NCBI GenBank assembly: GCA_902562645.1
Contig: CACETY010000007.1
Location: 1-61,134, forward strand
Source: an uncultured Pelagibacteraceae bacterium
GTDB taxonomy: Bacteria; Pseudomonadota; Alphaproteobacteria; Pelagibacterales; Pelagibacteraceae
Direction: 5' to 3'
DNA: 61,134 nt
Shown here in pieces: positions 33,468 to 43,094 of this stretch. Made by a program: the position numbers and the translations under genes. Below the pieces are notes generated by a model. That model was not told the origin of the DNA. It was given only the letters and a program-made list of their open reading frames with translations, and made no database searches. How positions within the stretch are numbered: position 1 is the stretch's first letter; each line of letters begins with the position of its first letter.

Positions 33468-34937
33468 CTAATTATTTGATGCTGTGCTTAATAAGGAAAG
33501 TTGGGTTACTTTATCTTCACCTAGTTCATCAATGATTTTTACTGGGTATTCCCCAGTAAAGTGATGATCTGTTAATTGTGGATAATTCTCATTTCTTTTC
33601 TCGAATCCCATTCCTAAATATAAACCATTTAAACTTAGGAATTTTAGTGACTTTGCTTTTATGAATTCACAAATTTCAGCTTTTGATTTGTTTGCAGCCA
33701 AAAGTTCTTTTTTAGTTGGTGTATCAACACCATAAAAATCAGGAAATTTTATTTCCGGGCTTGCTATTCTTACGTGAACTTCTTTTGCTCCAGAGTCATA
33801 TAACATCTTAACTATTTTTGAAGATGTAGTGCCTCTAACAAGTGAGTCATCAACTAGAATTATTCTTTTATCTTCAATCACAGAAATATTCGGGTTTAAT
33901 TTTAACTTAACTCCTAAACTTCTAATTTGTTGAGATGGTTCAATAAAAGTCCTTCCAACATAATGGTTTCTAATTAAACCTAAATCAAATTTAAGACCTT
34001 TTTCTTCAGCATATCCTAATGCAGCTGCGTTACCTGAGTCTGGAACAGGCACAACTAGATCTGCTTCTATTTTATCCTCTTTCGCTAACTGTAATCCAAA
34101 GCTTTTTCTATATTCATAAGCGGTTTTGCCGTTTAAAATACTATCTGGCCTAGAGAAATAAATATATTCAAATACGCAAGGCCTGATTTTTCTTGGTGGA
34201 AATGGTTTAATACTTTTTAACTCATCATTTTCAATATAAACAATTTCTCCATTTTCAACTTCTCTTACAAATTTTGCTCCAATAATATCAAACGCACATG
34301 TTTCAGAGGCAAATACATATGAGTTTTTCAATTTACCAATTACTAATGGTCTAATTCCGTAGGGATCTCTTACACCTATTAGAGTATTTTGTGTCATCAT
34401 TACAAGTGCATAACCACCTTGAATTTGAAATATAGCATCAATGATTTTATCTATAGTTTTTACTCTTTTTGATTTTGCAATTAATTGAACAATCGTTTCA
34501 GTATCAGAGGTTGTATAAAATATAGCACCATCCTGAACTAATTTATTCCTTAAAGTTATAGCATTTGTAAGATTACCATTATGTGCAACACCAATACCAC
34601 CTGCATTTGTATCAGCAAAAAAAGGCTGCACATTCCTTAAAGCAGTTCCACCTGTTGTTGAGTAGCGATTATGTCCAATTGCGTATTTTCCAGGAAGTTT
34701 TTTTAAAACTTTTTCATCGTTAAAGTTATCACCTACTAACCCAAATCTTTTTTCTGAATGATATTTTTCTCCATCGTATGAAACAATACCACAGCCTTCT
34801 TGCCCTCTATGTTGAAGGGCATGAAGGCCTAAAGCCGCAAGGGTAGAAGCATCAGTAGAATTACTTATTCCAAAAACCGCACACTCCTCCTTAATTTTAG
34901 GATCATATATCTTGAACTTTTTCTTTAGTTTCTTCAT
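33468..34937 (-). CDS. purF: Amidophosphoribosyltransferase
   Basis: The 489-residue enzyme catalyses the first step of purine synthesis. The N-terminal glutaminase domain has the nucleophile Cys19 (KEECAVFG), so a propeptide of 18 residues would be removed. It continues with ALQHRGQEGCGIVSYDG, GHNRYSTTG and AHNGNLTNA. The phosphoribosyl domain has the PRPP motif RIILVDDSLVRGTTS. The only in-frame start is ATG at 34937, giving a 35-base overlap with cvpA. The cvpA-purF order is a widespread arrangement. Confidence 0.96.
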   Translation of the reverse strand: MKKLKKKFKIYDPKIKEECAVFGISNSTDASTLAALGLHALQHRGQEGCGIVSYDGEKYHSEKRFGLVGDNFNDEKVLKKLPGKYAIGHNRYSTTGGTALRNVQPFFADTNAGGIGVAHNGNLTNAITLRNKLVQDGAIFYTTSDTETIVQLIAKSKRVKTIDKIIDAIFQIQGGYALVMMTQNTLIGVRDPYGIRPLVIGKLKNSYVFASETCAFDIIGAKFVREVENGEIVYIENDELKSIKPFPPRKIRPCVFEYIYFSRPDSILNGKTAYEYRKSFGLQLAKEDKIEADLVVPVPDSGNAAALGYAEEKGLKFDLGLIRNHYVGRTFIEPSQQIRSLGVKLKLNPNISVIEDKRIILVDDSLVRGTTSSKIVKMLYDSGAKEVHVRIASPEIKFPDFYGVDTPTKKELLAANKSKAEICEFIKAKSLKFLSLNGLYLGMGFEKRNENYPQLTDHHFTGEYPVKIIDELGEDKVTQLSLLSTASNN

Positions 34938-35445
34938 ATTCTTTTTTATCAGGAAATTCTTTTATAAGATAGTTACTGCCTTTTTCAACCCATGCATATG
35001 TAAAAGCATCATCTAAATTAATTGGCCATTTTTTGTGGTTATAGATGATATTTATAGTTGTATAAATACATACAACTATAACGTAAGCCCTGATAAATCC
35101 AAAAAAGAAACCAAAGATTCTATCTAGATTTCCTAATCCAGAGTAGGTGACTGCTCTATTAATTCCTTTATTTATTAATAAAATTAAAAATATGATTATT
35201 ATGAATAATCCTATACCAACCGCAATATCAAGGACGTATTCACTATCAATTATATCCTCAAAATATGGCTTTACTTTTGGAAATAGAAATAGAGTAACAA
35301 CATATGCTAAAAGCCATTTAGAGGCTGACAAAATGCTCAATAAAAAACCTTTTTTTGTACATGTCATCAAGGATAGTGCTGTGAAAACTAAATAAACAAT
35401 ATCAAAGGTATATAGTTCAGTAAAAAAATCTTTTACAACTTCCAT
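34903..35445 (-). CDS. cvpA: CvpA family membrane protein
   Basis: The 180-residue integral membrane protein has four hydrophobic segments and the family's FDIVYLVFTALSLMTCTKKGF start with central GLGNLDRIFGFFFGFIRAYVIVV. CvpA was named for colicin V production in E. coli and has links to envelope stress; the mechanism is unclear. It overlaps purF by 35 bases and starts 3 bases after the RND-type exporter stop. Confidence 0.9.
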   Translation of the reverse strand: MEVVKDFFTELYTFDIVYLVFTALSLMTCTKKGFLLSILSASKWLLAYVVTLFLFPKVKPYFEDIIDSEYVLDIAVGIGLFIIIIFLILLINKGINRAVTYSGLGNLDRIFGFFFGFIRAYVIVVCIYTTINIIYNHKKWPINLDDAFTYAWVEKGSNYLIKEFPDKKEYEETKEKVQDI

Positions 35446-35448
35446 TAA

Positions 35449-37821
35449 TTATTTAATCTTAAAAGGTTTGAGCATTAAAAGTAAAGATGGCAATAATGTT
35501 AAAACTGATATCATAGCTAATAGCATTGCTAACCCAGTGAAGACACCAAAATAAATAGTTGGTATAAAATTAGATAAAACCAAAATAGAAAACCCAAATA
35601 CAATTGTTATAGATGTATTTAGTATAGCTACTCCTACTGTCGAATGACAATATTTAAGTGTTTTATTGTAATCTTTTATTCTAATAAGTTCTTCCCTAAA
35701 TCTATAAATATAATGAATGCTATTATCTACAGCAATACCAATCGTGATAGCAGCAATTGTAATTGTCATCATATCCAAAGGGATGCCAGCTAAACCAATT
35801 ATTCCCAGAATAAAAAAAGCCGCAATAAAATTAGGTATTACGCCAATTATTGAAATTTTAATATTTCTAAAAAGAATTAAAAACATAGCAAATATTCCAA
35901 CCATCACAAATCCAAGAGTTAAGATTTGGGATTTAAATAAACTTTGAAGTAAATTATTGAACAATATAAGCACACCTCCAAGTTTAAATTCATCTTTACT
36001 AATATTTAATTTATTTTCTAAATCAAAATTAATTTGATTAATAAGATCATTTCTTCTTAATCCATCTAAAGAATCTTTTATTCTTAAACTTATTCGAGCT
36101 TCAGAATTTTTTATGGATATATATGGCTCTACTATTTCTTTTTTAATATTATCAGGAATTTTAGTATATAGAACTCCCATTTCTAAAGTTCCAAGTGGTT
36201 TATTATTATTTAATTTTGTTGCAACTTCAATTATAGATGAAAAGGATAAAACTTTACCAACAGCATCAATATTGTCTAAATAATTGTGAACTCGAGTTAT
36301 TTTATTAATTTTATCTTTTGTAAACCAATATTTATTGTCATTTTCATCCTCATCGCCCCAATCATTCTCGCTATCAGTTTCTTCATCTTCATCTTTTGGA
36401 AATTTTAAAATTACTTCTAATGGAGTTGTTCCACCCAGCTTTTCATCTATTAACTTCATGCCTTTATAAATCTCAGTATTTTTATCAAAGTAATTGATGA
36501 AACTATTTTCAACTTCTAATTTTGTGATACCAAATATGCTTAAAAATATAATAATTCCAGTTAAACCAAATATATAGTTTTTATTTTTAATTGATAATAC
36601 TCCTAGATATCTTGTTATTTTTGAGTCCTTTTCCTCAGTTAATCGAACATTCGAGTTTTCAACAAAACTTAATAATGTAGGAAGAAGTGTGAATGTAATT
36701 GTTAGCGAGGTTATTAGTCCAAAAGTCATCATCCATCCAAAATCTATAATTGGTTTTATGTCACTAAAAACTAATGACATAAAAGCACATATCGTTGTTA
36801 AGACAGTATAAAATATTGGCCAAATCATTTTTCTTGTTGTCAAAATTAAAATTTCAATTTTTTTCTTTTCTGGAAACTGCTTATTCAATTGCAAAAATCT
36901 AGTACTCATGTGAATATTCATTGCCATTGTAAGAATTAACATCAACGCGATAAAGTTTGATGAAATTACTGTAACTTTCCACCCAACCAAACCCAGAAAA
37001 CCTGTCATAAATACAACTGAAAAGAAACAGCTACTGATCGGAATTATTATCCAAATTATATTTCTGAATACATACCAAAGTGTTAAGATTATAAAAATTA
37101 ACACCCCAATTCCAAATGTAACAATGTCATTTTTAATAAATGTCATCATGTCATCTGCTATCATTGGAATACCTCCGAGATAAATCTGTGTATTTTGGTT
37201 ATGATTTTTTATGACTTCTCTAATTTCTAAAATATTTTGATGTCGCTCTTTTTTAATTTTATCTTTATAATTCTCTAATTCTTTATCAGTCTTTATCTCT
37301 TTTTCTGTTTTATTTGGTTTTATATACACAATGATACCACTTGTTTTTCCGTCTTCACTAATCACAAAGTTTCTAAATACTGGACTGTTTAAGATTTCAT
37401 TAAATCCACGGTCTTTATTTATATTCTTACTTGTTAACGTTTTAAAATTTTGAATACGTTCAATTAAACTATCATCTGTTGCTTCTAACAAGGGAATGTC
37501 TAAAAGAGTAACAACATTATGAACCCATTTTAATGATTTTAAATCTTTTTTTAATTCAGAAAGATTTCTAATTGAGTTCTGTGAATTCATTTTACTATCT
37601 GGGGAGTAGGTCAGCACTAGAAATTCCTTAGCACCATATCTCTCATTAATTTCATTTAGATATTTTAGATCGGGATCATTTTCTAATAACAATGTTTCTG
37701 AACTTGCATCTAAGCGAAAATCTTTAGAAAAGTAAAAAGAGGTAATTAATATTAAAACCAGGATCGAAAAAACTAGCTTAGGTTTTTCTATAATATTTTT
37801 TTCGTAAAAATTAGCTAACAT
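35449..37821 (-). CDS. RND/MMPL superfamily exporter
   Basis: The 790-residue protein has the two-fold RND layout: one N-terminal membrane segment, a periplasmic domain, five to six segments (IGVLIFIILTLWYVFRN onward), then a second periplasmic domain and final six segments (ILTLGFVMVGIFAMFLILF onward). Conserved AITIGIAVDNSIHYIYRFREE is the MMPL/RND proton-relay region. These smaller RND proteins often move lipids or hydrophobic compounds; the cargo is unknown here. A very acidic insert (about residues 473-497, DEDEETDSENDWGDEDENDN) lies in the second periplasmic domain. Confidence 0.9.
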   Translation of the reverse strand: MLANFYEKNIIEKPKLVFSILVLILITSFYFSKDFRLDASSETLLLENDPDLKYLNEINERYGAKEFLVLTYSPDSKMNSQNSIRNLSELKKDLKSLKWVHNVVTLLDIPLLEATDDSLIERIQNFKTLTSKNINKDRGFNEILNSPVFRNFVISEDGKTSGIIVYIKPNKTEKEIKTDKELENYKDKIKKERHQNILEIREVIKNHNQNTQIYLGGIPMIADDMMTFIKNDIVTFGIGVLIFIILTLWYVFRNIIWIIIPISSCFFSVVFMTGFLGLVGWKVTVISSNFIALMLILTMAMNIHMSTRFLQLNKQFPEKKKIEILILTTRKMIWPIFYTVLTTICAFMSLVFSDIKPIIDFGWMMTFGLITSLTITFTLLPTLLSFVENSNVRLTEEKDSKITRYLGVLSIKNKNYIFGLTGIIIFLSIFGITKLEVENSFINYFDKNTEIYKGMKLIDEKLGGTTPLEVILKFPKDEDEETDSENDWGDEDENDNKYWFTKDKINKITRVHNYLDNIDAVGKVLSFSSIIEVATKLNNNKPLGTLEMGVLYTKIPDNIKKEIVEPYISIKNSEARISLRIKDSLDGLRRNDLINQINFDLENKLNISKDEFKLGGVLILFNNLLQSLFKSQILTLGFVMVGIFAMFLILFRNIKISIIGVIPNFIAAFFILGIIGLAGIPLDMMTITIAAITIGIAVDNSIHYIYRFREELIRIKDYNKTLKYCHSTVGVAILNTSITIVFGFSILVLSNFIPTIYFGVFTGLAMLLAMISVLTLLPSLLLMLKPFKIK

Positions 37822-37846
37822 TTGATATTAGCTTTTATAATTTATA

Positions 37847-39262
37847 TTAATTATTTTGAATATCTTTAAATTTTGTAAACATTTCCTCAAATTCAAGCAT
37901 TATAGTACCCGTAGGGCCATGTCTTTGTTTAAGTATGAGTAGTTCAGCTAAATGAGAAATTTCATTCATTTTTGCTTGCCATTCAGCGTGTTCAACTGTT
38001 GCGGGTCTTGGCTCTTTATTTTTCAAATAATATGATTCTCTAAAGACAAACATTACAACATCAGCATCTTGCTCTATCGATCCAGACTCTCTTAGATCTG
38101 AAAGTAAAGGTTTTTTATCATCTCTTTGCTCAACTGCTCGAGACAATTGAGAAAGTGCAAGTACAGGTACTGATAATTCTTTTGCAAGAGCTTTCAAACC
38201 TTGTGTTATTTCTGAAATTTCCTGAACTCTTCCATCTTTAAAACTTGTTCCTTTCATTAACTGTATATAATCAATTACAATCATGTCTAATCCATGAATT
38301 CTTTTAATTCTTCTGGCTCTATTACTAAGAGCAGCAATAGATATGGCTGGAGTTTCATCAATGTACAAAGGTAGTTCAGCAATATTCTTTGAAACTTCTA
38401 TGAATTTATCAAATTGTTCCTCCGAAATTTTTCCTCGCCTAATATCGTTTGATTTAATTCTAGATTGTTCAGCTAATATCCTTGTGGATAATTGTTCTGA
38501 TGACATTTCCAGCGAAAAAAAGGCTATACAAGACTTTTCTCCTTTTTCTTGAATATTTTTTGCAGCATGAAATGCAATGTTTGTAGCTAAAGCTGTTTTT
38601 CCCATAGAGGGGCGTCCAGCAATAATGATTAAATCTGATTTATGCATACCTCCTAATCTTTCATCCAAGTCTTTAAGGCCTGAGGGCACCCCTACAATAC
38701 CTTCCTCGTTTTTATAGGCATTAGAGGCCATTTCTATAGTTTGCCTCATTGCTTCATCAAATTTTACAATTGCGGAATTGAAAGATCCTTTTTCAGCTAA
38801 ATCAAATAAAGATTTTTCAAAATTTTCAATAATTTGTTGTCCGTCATTATTGAGATCATTAAGTTTTGCTGTATCAATTATGTTATCTGAAATTTTAATT
38901 AATTCTCTTTTTACATAAAGATCATAAATAAGTTTTGAATATTCAATACTCTGTCTAGAGGAGGTAGAAAATTTTGTGATCTTAACCAAATATTCAGGAA
39001 TATCGATTTCATCCTTTTCATTCTGGAAGTGATTTTTTAATGTAATAGGATTGGCTAATAGTCCTTTATATATTAGACTTTCTATTGCACCAAAAATCTT
39101 TTGATGCATTGGATCATAAAAATTTTTGCTGGAAATTAAAATATTAATTTCATCAAATATTTCATTAGAAAGTAGAATTGAGCCAATTACTGATTGTTCT
39201 GCTTCAATATTGTTTGGAAGCTCTTCTAATTTATTTCTTACTAAATTAAGAGATTGAGACAC
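37847..39262 (-). CDS. dnaB: Replicative DNA helicase
   Basis: The 471-residue hexameric helicase has the N-terminal primase-interacting domain (LPNNIEAEQSVIGSILL), the RecA-like Walker A IIAGRPSMGKTALATNIA, the FFSLEMSSEQLSTRILAE helix, Walker B in MIVIDYIQLM, and the SDLRESGSIEQDADVVMFVFRE arginine-finger region. It follows rplI in the common rpsF-rpsR-rplI-dnaB order. The gap of 67 bases may hold its own promoter, but none is clear. No intein is present. Confidence 0.97.
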   Translation of the reverse strand: MSQSLNLVRNKLEELPNNIEAEQSVIGSILLSNEIFDEINILISSKNFYDPMHQKIFGAIESLIYKGLLANPITLKNHFQNEKDEIDIPEYLVKITKFSTSSRQSIEYSKLIYDLYVKRELIKISDNIIDTAKLNDLNNDGQQIIENFEKSLFDLAEKGSFNSAIVKFDEAMRQTIEMASNAYKNEEGIVGVPSGLKDLDERLGGMHKSDLIIIAGRPSMGKTALATNIAFHAAKNIQEKGEKSCIAFFSLEMSSEQLSTRILAEQSRIKSNDIRRGKISEEQFDKFIEVSKNIAELPLYIDETPAISIAALSNRARRIKRIHGLDMIVIDYIQLMKGTSFKDGRVQEISEITQGLKALAKELSVPVLALSQLSRAVEQRDDKKPLLSDLRESGSIEQDADVVMFVFRESYYLKNKEPRPATVEHAEWQAKMNEISHLAELLILKQRHGPTGTIMLEFEEMFTKFKDIQNN

Positions 39263-39329
39263 ATTTAGAATTTACAGAATAAATTTTGAAAAACAAATTA
39301 TTATTTTTACTGGGGAAAGCTGTGTATAA

Positions 39330-39788
39330 TTATTTTGTGTCTTCTTGAGCTATTGTGTTTATTACTATTTGTGTTTGTACTTCTGGATGAAGATTTATTT
39401 CAACTTCAAAACTTCCAATAGATTTAATCTCTTTTGAAGGTTGTATTAAAGATGGGTTTATTTTTACTTGATCAACCTCCTCTAGAATTTTTGAAATTTC
39501 TGTTGGTTTAACAGAGCCATATAGTTCTTTATTTTCAGTACTTAGCTTCTTAATTTCATACTGTTTATTTTTTATTTTTTCATGAATTAATTTTGCTTCT
39601 TTTTTTTTGTCATTGTCTTTCTTATTTAAATCTTGTTTGATTTTCTCTACTGCTTTAATATTGTCTTTTGAGGCAAATAAAGCTTTTTTATTTGCTATAA
39701 GGAAATTTCTTGCAAATCCTCTCTTTACATCAATTATTTCACCAATTGATCCAATTTTTCTAACATTTTCAAGTAATATAACTTTCAT
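39330..39788 (-). CDS. rplI: 50S ribosomal protein L9
   Basis: The 152-residue ribosomal protein of the 50S L1-stalk base region begins with the L9 signature MKVILLENVRKIGSIGEIIDVKRGFARNFLI, followed by a Lys-rich connecting helix and a C-terminal domain (ELYGSVKPTEISKIL). Length is standard. It lies one base downstream of rpsR. Confidence 0.97.
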   Translation of the reverse strand: MKVILLENVRKIGSIGEIIDVKRGFARNFLIANKKALFASKDNIKAVEKIKQDLNKKDNDKKKEAKLIHEKIKNKQYEIKKLSTENKELYGSVKPTEISKILEEVDQVKINPSLIQPSKEIKSIGSFEVEINLHPEVQTQIVINTIAQEDTK

Positions 39789-39789
39789 T

Positions 39790-40059
39790 CTAAATTAGTG
39801 CTAAATTTCGTGCTCTTTTAATAGACAAAGATAGTTCTCTTTGTTTTTTTTGACTTACAGAAGTTATTCTGGAAGGTAAAATTTTTCCATTTTCTGATAT
39901 GTACCTTTTTAATAATTTTACATTTTTATAATCTACAACTGGTGCACCTTTGCCCGAGAGTGGACATTTTTTTTTAAATTTGTATTTTTGGTTTTGAAAA
40001 ATACTAAGTTTAGCAAAGTTACTTTGTTTACCCTTTTTTTTGTTGTTTTTTTTCTTCAT
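39790..40059 (-). CDS. rpsR: 30S ribosomal protein S18
   Basis: The 89-residue S18 protein has an unusually Lys/Asn-rich N-terminal tail (about 20 residues). The core is [60 protein letters not shown] in function, with the typical DYKN and [13 protein letters not shown] motifs. It lies between rpsF (5-base gap) and rplI. Confidence 0.96.
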   Translation of the reverse strand: MKKKNNKKKGKQSNFAKLSIFQNQKYKFKKKCPLSGKGAPVVDYKNVKLLKRYISENGKILPSRITSVSQKKQRELSLSIKRARNLALI

Positions 40060-40064
40060 TACTC

Positions 40065-40412
40065 CTAATTCTTTTCTAAGTTTTCATTTTCTTCATTTTT
40101 TTTGAAGTAGTTGGTGTTTAGGTCGAATTTTTTTACTTTTACAGTTAAATACCTTAATAAGTTCTTATCAATTTTCTCGTTTTTCTCTAGTTCAGATATT
40201 GTTTTTCCATCAGCTTTAATTTTAAAATGTATATAATTCCCTTTTTTATTTTTTTTAATTAAATATGATAAATTCATTAATCCCCAATTTTCTAATTGAA
40301 CTATATCCCCATCTAATTTTTCTACAATTTTAGAATATTTTTCTTCTATTTGTTTTAATTGGCTAGGGCTTACATCTTGTCTAGCTATAATTGTGTGCTC
40401 ATAAAAGTTCAT
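40065..40412 (-). CDS. rpsF: 30S ribosomal protein S6
   Basis: The 115-residue S6 protein has the start [20 protein letters not shown] and the central [26 protein letters not shown] motif that pairs it with S18. It is the first gene of the ribosomal-replication unit. A -10-like TATAAT (complement of 40444-40449) lies about 32 bases upstream. Confidence 0.96.
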   Translation of the reverse strand: MNFYEHTIIARQDVSPSQLKQIEEKYSKIVEKLDGDIVQLENWGLMNLSYLIKKNKKGNYIHFKIKADGKTISELEKNEKIDKNLLRYLTVKVKKFDLNTNYFKKNEENENLEKN

Positions 40413-40443
40413 AATATTTCTTTCAAAAAACAGAGGATATACT

Positions 40444-40449
40444 ATTATA
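40444..40449 (-). promoter_or_regulatory. rpsF: Possible -10 element for the rpsF operon
   Basis: A perfect TATAAT lies on the reverse strand, about 32 bases upstream of the rpsF ATG, in the 84-base divergent gap with fabD. No strong -35 can be picked in this AT-rich sequence, so the call rests on position and consensus only. Confidence 0.35.
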
Positions 40450-40496
40450 ATTTTTTAATTACAATATAAAAAATAAGGTTTTTACTTATATTTTCT

Positions 40497-41417
40497 ATGT
40501 TTTCTGTTTTATTTCCTGGTCAAGGTTCACAATCAGTTGGAATGGCCAAAGATTTATATAATAATTTTGATTATGTCAAAGTTCTTTTTGAGGAAGCCGA
40601 CGATACATTAAATTTATCTATTAAAAAAATAATTTTTGAGGGTCCACCTGATATTTTGAATCAAACTGAAAATACACAACCTGCAATTTTTCTTGTTAGT
40701 TTTGCGATATTTAATGTAATAAAAAATGAAACATCTTTTGATATTACAAAAGCAGATTATTTTGCTGGCCATTCTCTAGGTGAGTATTCAGCTTTAGCTT
40801 GTTCTAATGTGATTAACTTTCGAGAAACAATAAGACTTTTAAAAATAAGGGGGAATGCGATGCAAAATGCGGTACCTAAAAACGAAGGAGGGATGGTAGC
40901 TGTATTAGGTGAAAATATTGACAAAGTTCAAGAAATAATTCAAAAAAATAAAAATAATTTTAATTGTTTTTTAGCAAATGATAATTCAAATGGTCAAGTT
41001 GTTATAAGTGGTAGATTGATAGATCTAGAAAAATTTACCATTGAATTAAAAAAATTTAATATTAAAAATATAAAATTACCTGTTTCAGCACCTTTCCATT
41101 GTATGTTAATGAGTCCTGCAACTAAAATTATGGATATGCAATTAAATGATGTTAAATTTTCTACTCCAAATAATATGATAGTATCAAATGTTACAGCAGA
41201 GCCGTCAAGTGATCCATACAAAATTAAAAATCTTTTAATAGAGCAAATAGAAAAACCTGTTCGTTGGAGAGAAAGTATTATAAATATGATTAATCTTGGA
41301 TGTGATAAGTTTATTGAAATTGGTCCTGGAAAAGTATTATCAGGACTAGTAAAAAGGATAGATAAAAATGTAAAATTAATTTCAATAAATAATATAGAAG
41401 ACTTACAGAACTTATGA
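40497..41417 (+). CDS. fabD: Malonyl-CoA:ACP acyltransferase
   Basis: The 306-residue enzyme loads malonate onto acyl carrier protein for fatty acid synthesis. Motifs are the N-terminal FPGQGSQSVGMAKDLY, the nucleophile elbow AGHSLGEYSAL with catalytic Ser, and PVSAPFHCMLMSPA with the catalytic His, plus FIEIGPGKVLSGL near the end. It starts a rightward operon with fabG (4-base overlap) and acpP and is divergent from rpsF. Confidence 0.97.
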   Translation: MFSVLFPGQGSQSVGMAKDLYNNFDYVKVLFEEADDTLNLSIKKIIFEGPPDILNQTENTQPAIFLVSFAIFNVIKNETSFDITKADYFAGHSLGEYSALACSNVINFRETIRLLKIRGNAMQNAVPKNEGGMVAVLGENIDKVQEIIQKNKNNFNCFLANDNSNGQVVISGRLIDLEKFTIELKKFNIKNIKLPVSAPFHCMLMSPATKIMDMQLNDVKFSTPNNMIVSNVTAEPSSDPYKIKNLLIEQIEKPVRWRESIINMINLGCDKFIEIGPGKVLSGLVKRIDKNVKLISINNIEDLQNL

Positions 41418-42151
41418 TTGATTTAAAAAACTTAAATATAATTGTTACAGGAGCCACTGGCATAATTGGAAATTCAATTCTTGAAAAACTTATTTTAGGG
41501 GGATCAAATATTTTAGCAACTGGTACAAATGAAGAAAAGTTAGAACAAATTAAAAATAAATATGAAAATATAAATACATTAAAATTTGATATTTCAAAAC
41601 ACAACGAAATTGAGAAATTTGCAGAAAGCTGTAACACTATCTTATCAAATAAAATTGATGTCTTGATTAATAATGCAGGAATTACAAAAGATAATCTTTC
41701 TATTAGAATGAGGGAAGAAGAGTGGAAAAAAGTAATTGATATTAATCTTTCATCAACATTTTTTTTAACTAAATATGTAATAAAAAAAATGCTAAAATTA
41801 AAAAAAGGTAAAATTATTAATATAACATCTGTTGTTGGTCATTCAGGAAATATTGGTCAAGCAAATTATGCTGCATCTAAGGCAGGTATAATTGCAATGT
41901 CCAAAAGTTTAGCATTGGAATATGGGAAAAAAAATATTACTGTTAATTGTGTCTCACCAGGTTTTATAATGTCTGAAATGACTGATAAAATTAGCAAGGA
42001 TCATACAGAATTACTAAAATCAAGAATTTCCCTTAACAAATTTGGTAACCCTGAAGATGTGGCAAATACAATCGCTTTTTTAAGTTCAAACTTATCAGAT
42101 TATATTACAGGAGAAACTATTCATGTTAATGGAGGAATGTATTTTAGTTGA
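41414..42151 (+). CDS. fabG: 3-oxoacyl-ACP reductase
   Basis: The 245-residue SDR is the beta-ketoacyl-ACP reductase of fatty acid synthesis. It has TGATGIIGNSILEKL for NADPH binding, NNAGITKDNLSIRM, the catalytic Ser in ITSVVGHSGNIGQ, Tyr and Lys in NYAASKAGIIAMSKSLA, and the FabG end YITGETIHVNGGMYF. Position between fabD and acpP settles the role. Confidence 0.97.
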   Translation: MIDLKNLNIIVTGATGIIGNSILEKLILGGSNILATGTNEEKLEQIKNKYENINTLKFDISKHNEIEKFAESCNTILSNKIDVLINNAGITKDNLSIRMREEEWKKVIDINLSSTFFLTKYVIKKMLKLKKGKIINITSVVGHSGNIGQANYAASKAGIIAMSKSLALEYGKKNITVNCVSPGFIMSEMTDKISKDHTELLKSRISLNKFGNPEDVANTIAFLSSNLSDYITGETIHVNGGMYFS

Positions 42152-42196
42152 CAAAATCTTTAAATTATCTATTAACAAAATAACTAAAGGAACAAA

Positions 42197-42436
42197 ATGT
42201 CAGAAGATATTTCAAATAAAGTAAAAAAAATAGTTGCTGATCATTTAGGTATTGATGAAGCTAAAGTAAACGATGATTCAAGTTTTATTGACGATCTAGG
42301 TGCAGATAGTTTGGATACAGTAGAGTTAGTTATGGCTTTCGAAGAGGAATTTGGATCCGAGATATCTGATAGTGATGCAGAGAAAATTTTAACTGTAGGT
42401 GACGCAGTAAAATTTATTGAAAATAAAGCAAACTAA
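42197..42436 (+). CDS. acpP: Acyl carrier protein
   Basis: The 79-residue acidic carrier has the phosphopantetheine attachment Ser38 in [21 protein letters not shown]. It carries growing acyl chains in fatty acid and lipid A synthesis. An AAAGGA ribosome-binding site lies 5 bases before the ATG (42186-42191), consistent with high expression. The usual downstream fabF is not here; gmk follows after 13 bases. Confidence 0.98.
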   Translation: MSEDISNKVKKIVADHLGIDEAKVNDDSSFIDDLGADSLDTVELVMAFEEEFGSEISDSDAEKILTVGDAVKFIENKAN

Positions 42437-42449
42437 TTTTTTTACATCA

Positions 42450-43094
42450 ATGGCCAAAAAAAAAGCAGGGGTAATTGTAATCTTATCCTCTCCTTCTGGC
42501 GCTGGAAAAACAACTTTAGTAAAAAAAATTTCACTTAGAAAAAAATATAAAATATCTATTTCTCATACCACAAGAAAACCAAGAGCAAACGAAAAAAATG
42601 GAAGAGATTATTTTTTTGTAAATAAAAAAAAATTCTTAGTATTAATAAAAAATAATAAATTTTTAGAATATGCTAAAGTGTTTAAAAATTATTATGGTTC
42701 ATTAAAAGAAACCGTAATCCAAAAATTGGAAAATGGAAAAAATGTAATTTTTGATATTGATTGGCAAGGAACAGAGCAGATTAAAAGTAAAAGACTTAAA
42801 TTCAAAATAATAACTATTTTTATTTTACCACCCTCAAAAAAAGAATTATTTAAAAGATTATTGAAGAGAGAGAAAAAAGATAAGAAAATAGCTAAAGAAA
42901 GAATGAAGCAATTCAACAAGGATGTGATGCACTGGAAAAATTATGACTTTGTTGTAATAAATGATAACGTAGAAAAATGTTATAAATTAATTAATAATTT
43001 TATAAACTTACAAAAAAAAATTAATTCAAAATTAAAATATAATAAAAAACTGATAAAAAGTCATGTTGACTACCTAATTAACTCTAGTTCATAA
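42450..43094 (+). CDS. gmk: Guanylate kinase
   Basis: The 214-residue enzyme phosphorylates GMP to GDP. It has the P-loop LSSPSGAGKTTLVKKIS, GMP-binding SHTTRKPRANEKNGRDYFFV and FDIDWQGTEQIK. I chose ATG at 42450 (MAKKKAGVIVILSSPSG); the ATG at 42417 would overlap acpP and adds residues not seen in the family. The C-terminal tail is very Lys/Asn-rich. Its last 25 bases overlap the 3' end of the convergent rsmA. Confidence 0.95.
   Translation: MAKKKAGVIVILSSPSGAGKTTLVKKISLRKKYKISISHTTRKPRANEKNGRDYFFVNKKKFLVLIKNNKFLEYAKVFKNYYGSLKETVIQKLENGKNVIFDIDWQGTEQIKSKRLKFKIITIFILPPSKKELFKRLLKREKKDKKIAKERMKQFNKDVMHWKNYDFVVINDNVEKCYKLINNFINLQKKINSKLKYNKKLIKSHVDYLINSSS

Noticed and set aside
40413..40496. 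Ribosomal-protein leader structure before rpsF
   Set aside because: The gap is short and AT-rich. I could not draw the S6:S18-binding bulged stem with confidence.
43070..43094. 25-base overlap of convergent gmk and rsmA as a special antisense device
   Set aside because: Small tail-to-tail overlaps occur throughout this compact window, so it is probably simple packing.
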